DNA of 21,708 nt, from the IMG/VR virus record IMGVR_UViG_3300028027_000267, positions 1 through 21,708 of that record; one strand, given 5' to 3'. A program made the position numbers and the translations under genes. Source of the DNA: a virus. A model generated the notes under the pieces. It was not told the origin of the DNA. It made no database searches and saw only the letters and a program-made list of their open reading frames with translations. Within the stretch, counting starts at the first letter, position 1. The number at the start of each line of letters is the position of its first letter. Below, piece after piece: positions 21,708 through 21,708 of this stretch.

Positions 21708-21708
21708 T

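Overview
This window looks like a stretch of a tailed double-stranded DNA bacteriophage genome. All genes read on the + strand, packed end to end with 1-, 8-, 11-, 14- or 20-base overlaps. The order is tail/virion proteins, a small regulatory patch, a nearly complete replication and recombination module, then terminase. The sequence is AT-rich. The host is not shown directly. The two exported proteins at the end (Sec signal peptides, Ala/Thr/Val-rich Ig-like body, Lys-rich tail) resemble, from memory, surface proteins of small-genome aquatic Actinobacteria. A phage of a freshwater actinobacterium is therefore my best guess, but it is an inference.

Layout. Bases 1-3089 hold the end of a tail gene module: a truncated baseplate/tail-hub-like C-terminus, a structural protein, a protein with a tail-collar-fibre-like N-terminus, and two small probable virion proteins. 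Bases 3105-3784 carry a zinc-ribbon protein and a MerR-like helix-turn-helix protein, with a near-consensus sigma70 promoter inside the end of the latter. Bases 3805-7179 carry a small conserved protein, a possible helicase loader, a DnaB-type helicase, a dUTPase-fold-like protein of unknown function and a CHC2/TOPRIM primase. Bases 7205-11452 carry a single-strand DNA-binding protein with its own promoter, a bacterial-type DNA polymerase III alpha (DnaE) gene split by a one-base frameshift in an A6 run, and a MazG-like pyrophosphohydrolase.

Bases 11452-14938 are a recombination/nuclease set: a RecA-like protein with an unusual P-loop, a zinc-ribbon miniprotein, a PD-(D/E)XK resolvase-like protein, a Cas4-like Fe-S nuclease, a two-zinc-knuckle protein and a RuvC-like resolvase. 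Bases 14938-16269 hold small unknowns: a 57-residue protein, a conserved 214-residue protein, an HTH protein, a 40-residue membrane protein and a DUF3310 protein. A putative small terminase and the large terminase follow (16259-18563).

After terminase come two proteins with Sec signal peptides: a 575-residue Ig-like surface-type protein ending in a strong terminator, and a PA14-domain protein with its own extended -10 promoter. The second appears to start at an ATT codon. The final bases (TAAT) suggest the next gene starts overlapping this stop.

How the genes fit together: helicase, primase, SSB and DnaE form a phage replisome, probably borrowing the host sliding clamp since none is encoded here. 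RecA, Cas4-like and resolvase proteins would process recombination intermediates and branched DNA before terminase packages it. MazG and DUF3310 may adjust nucleotide or alarmone pools. The two exported proteins do not belong to any of these processes and are the most puzzling content. Three protein genes too short for a standard ORF scan (12461-12640, 14938-15111, 15912-16034) fill what would otherwise be gaps. No stretch over 300 bases lacks a gene. I found no tRNA, rRNA, CRISPR array, integrase or transposase.
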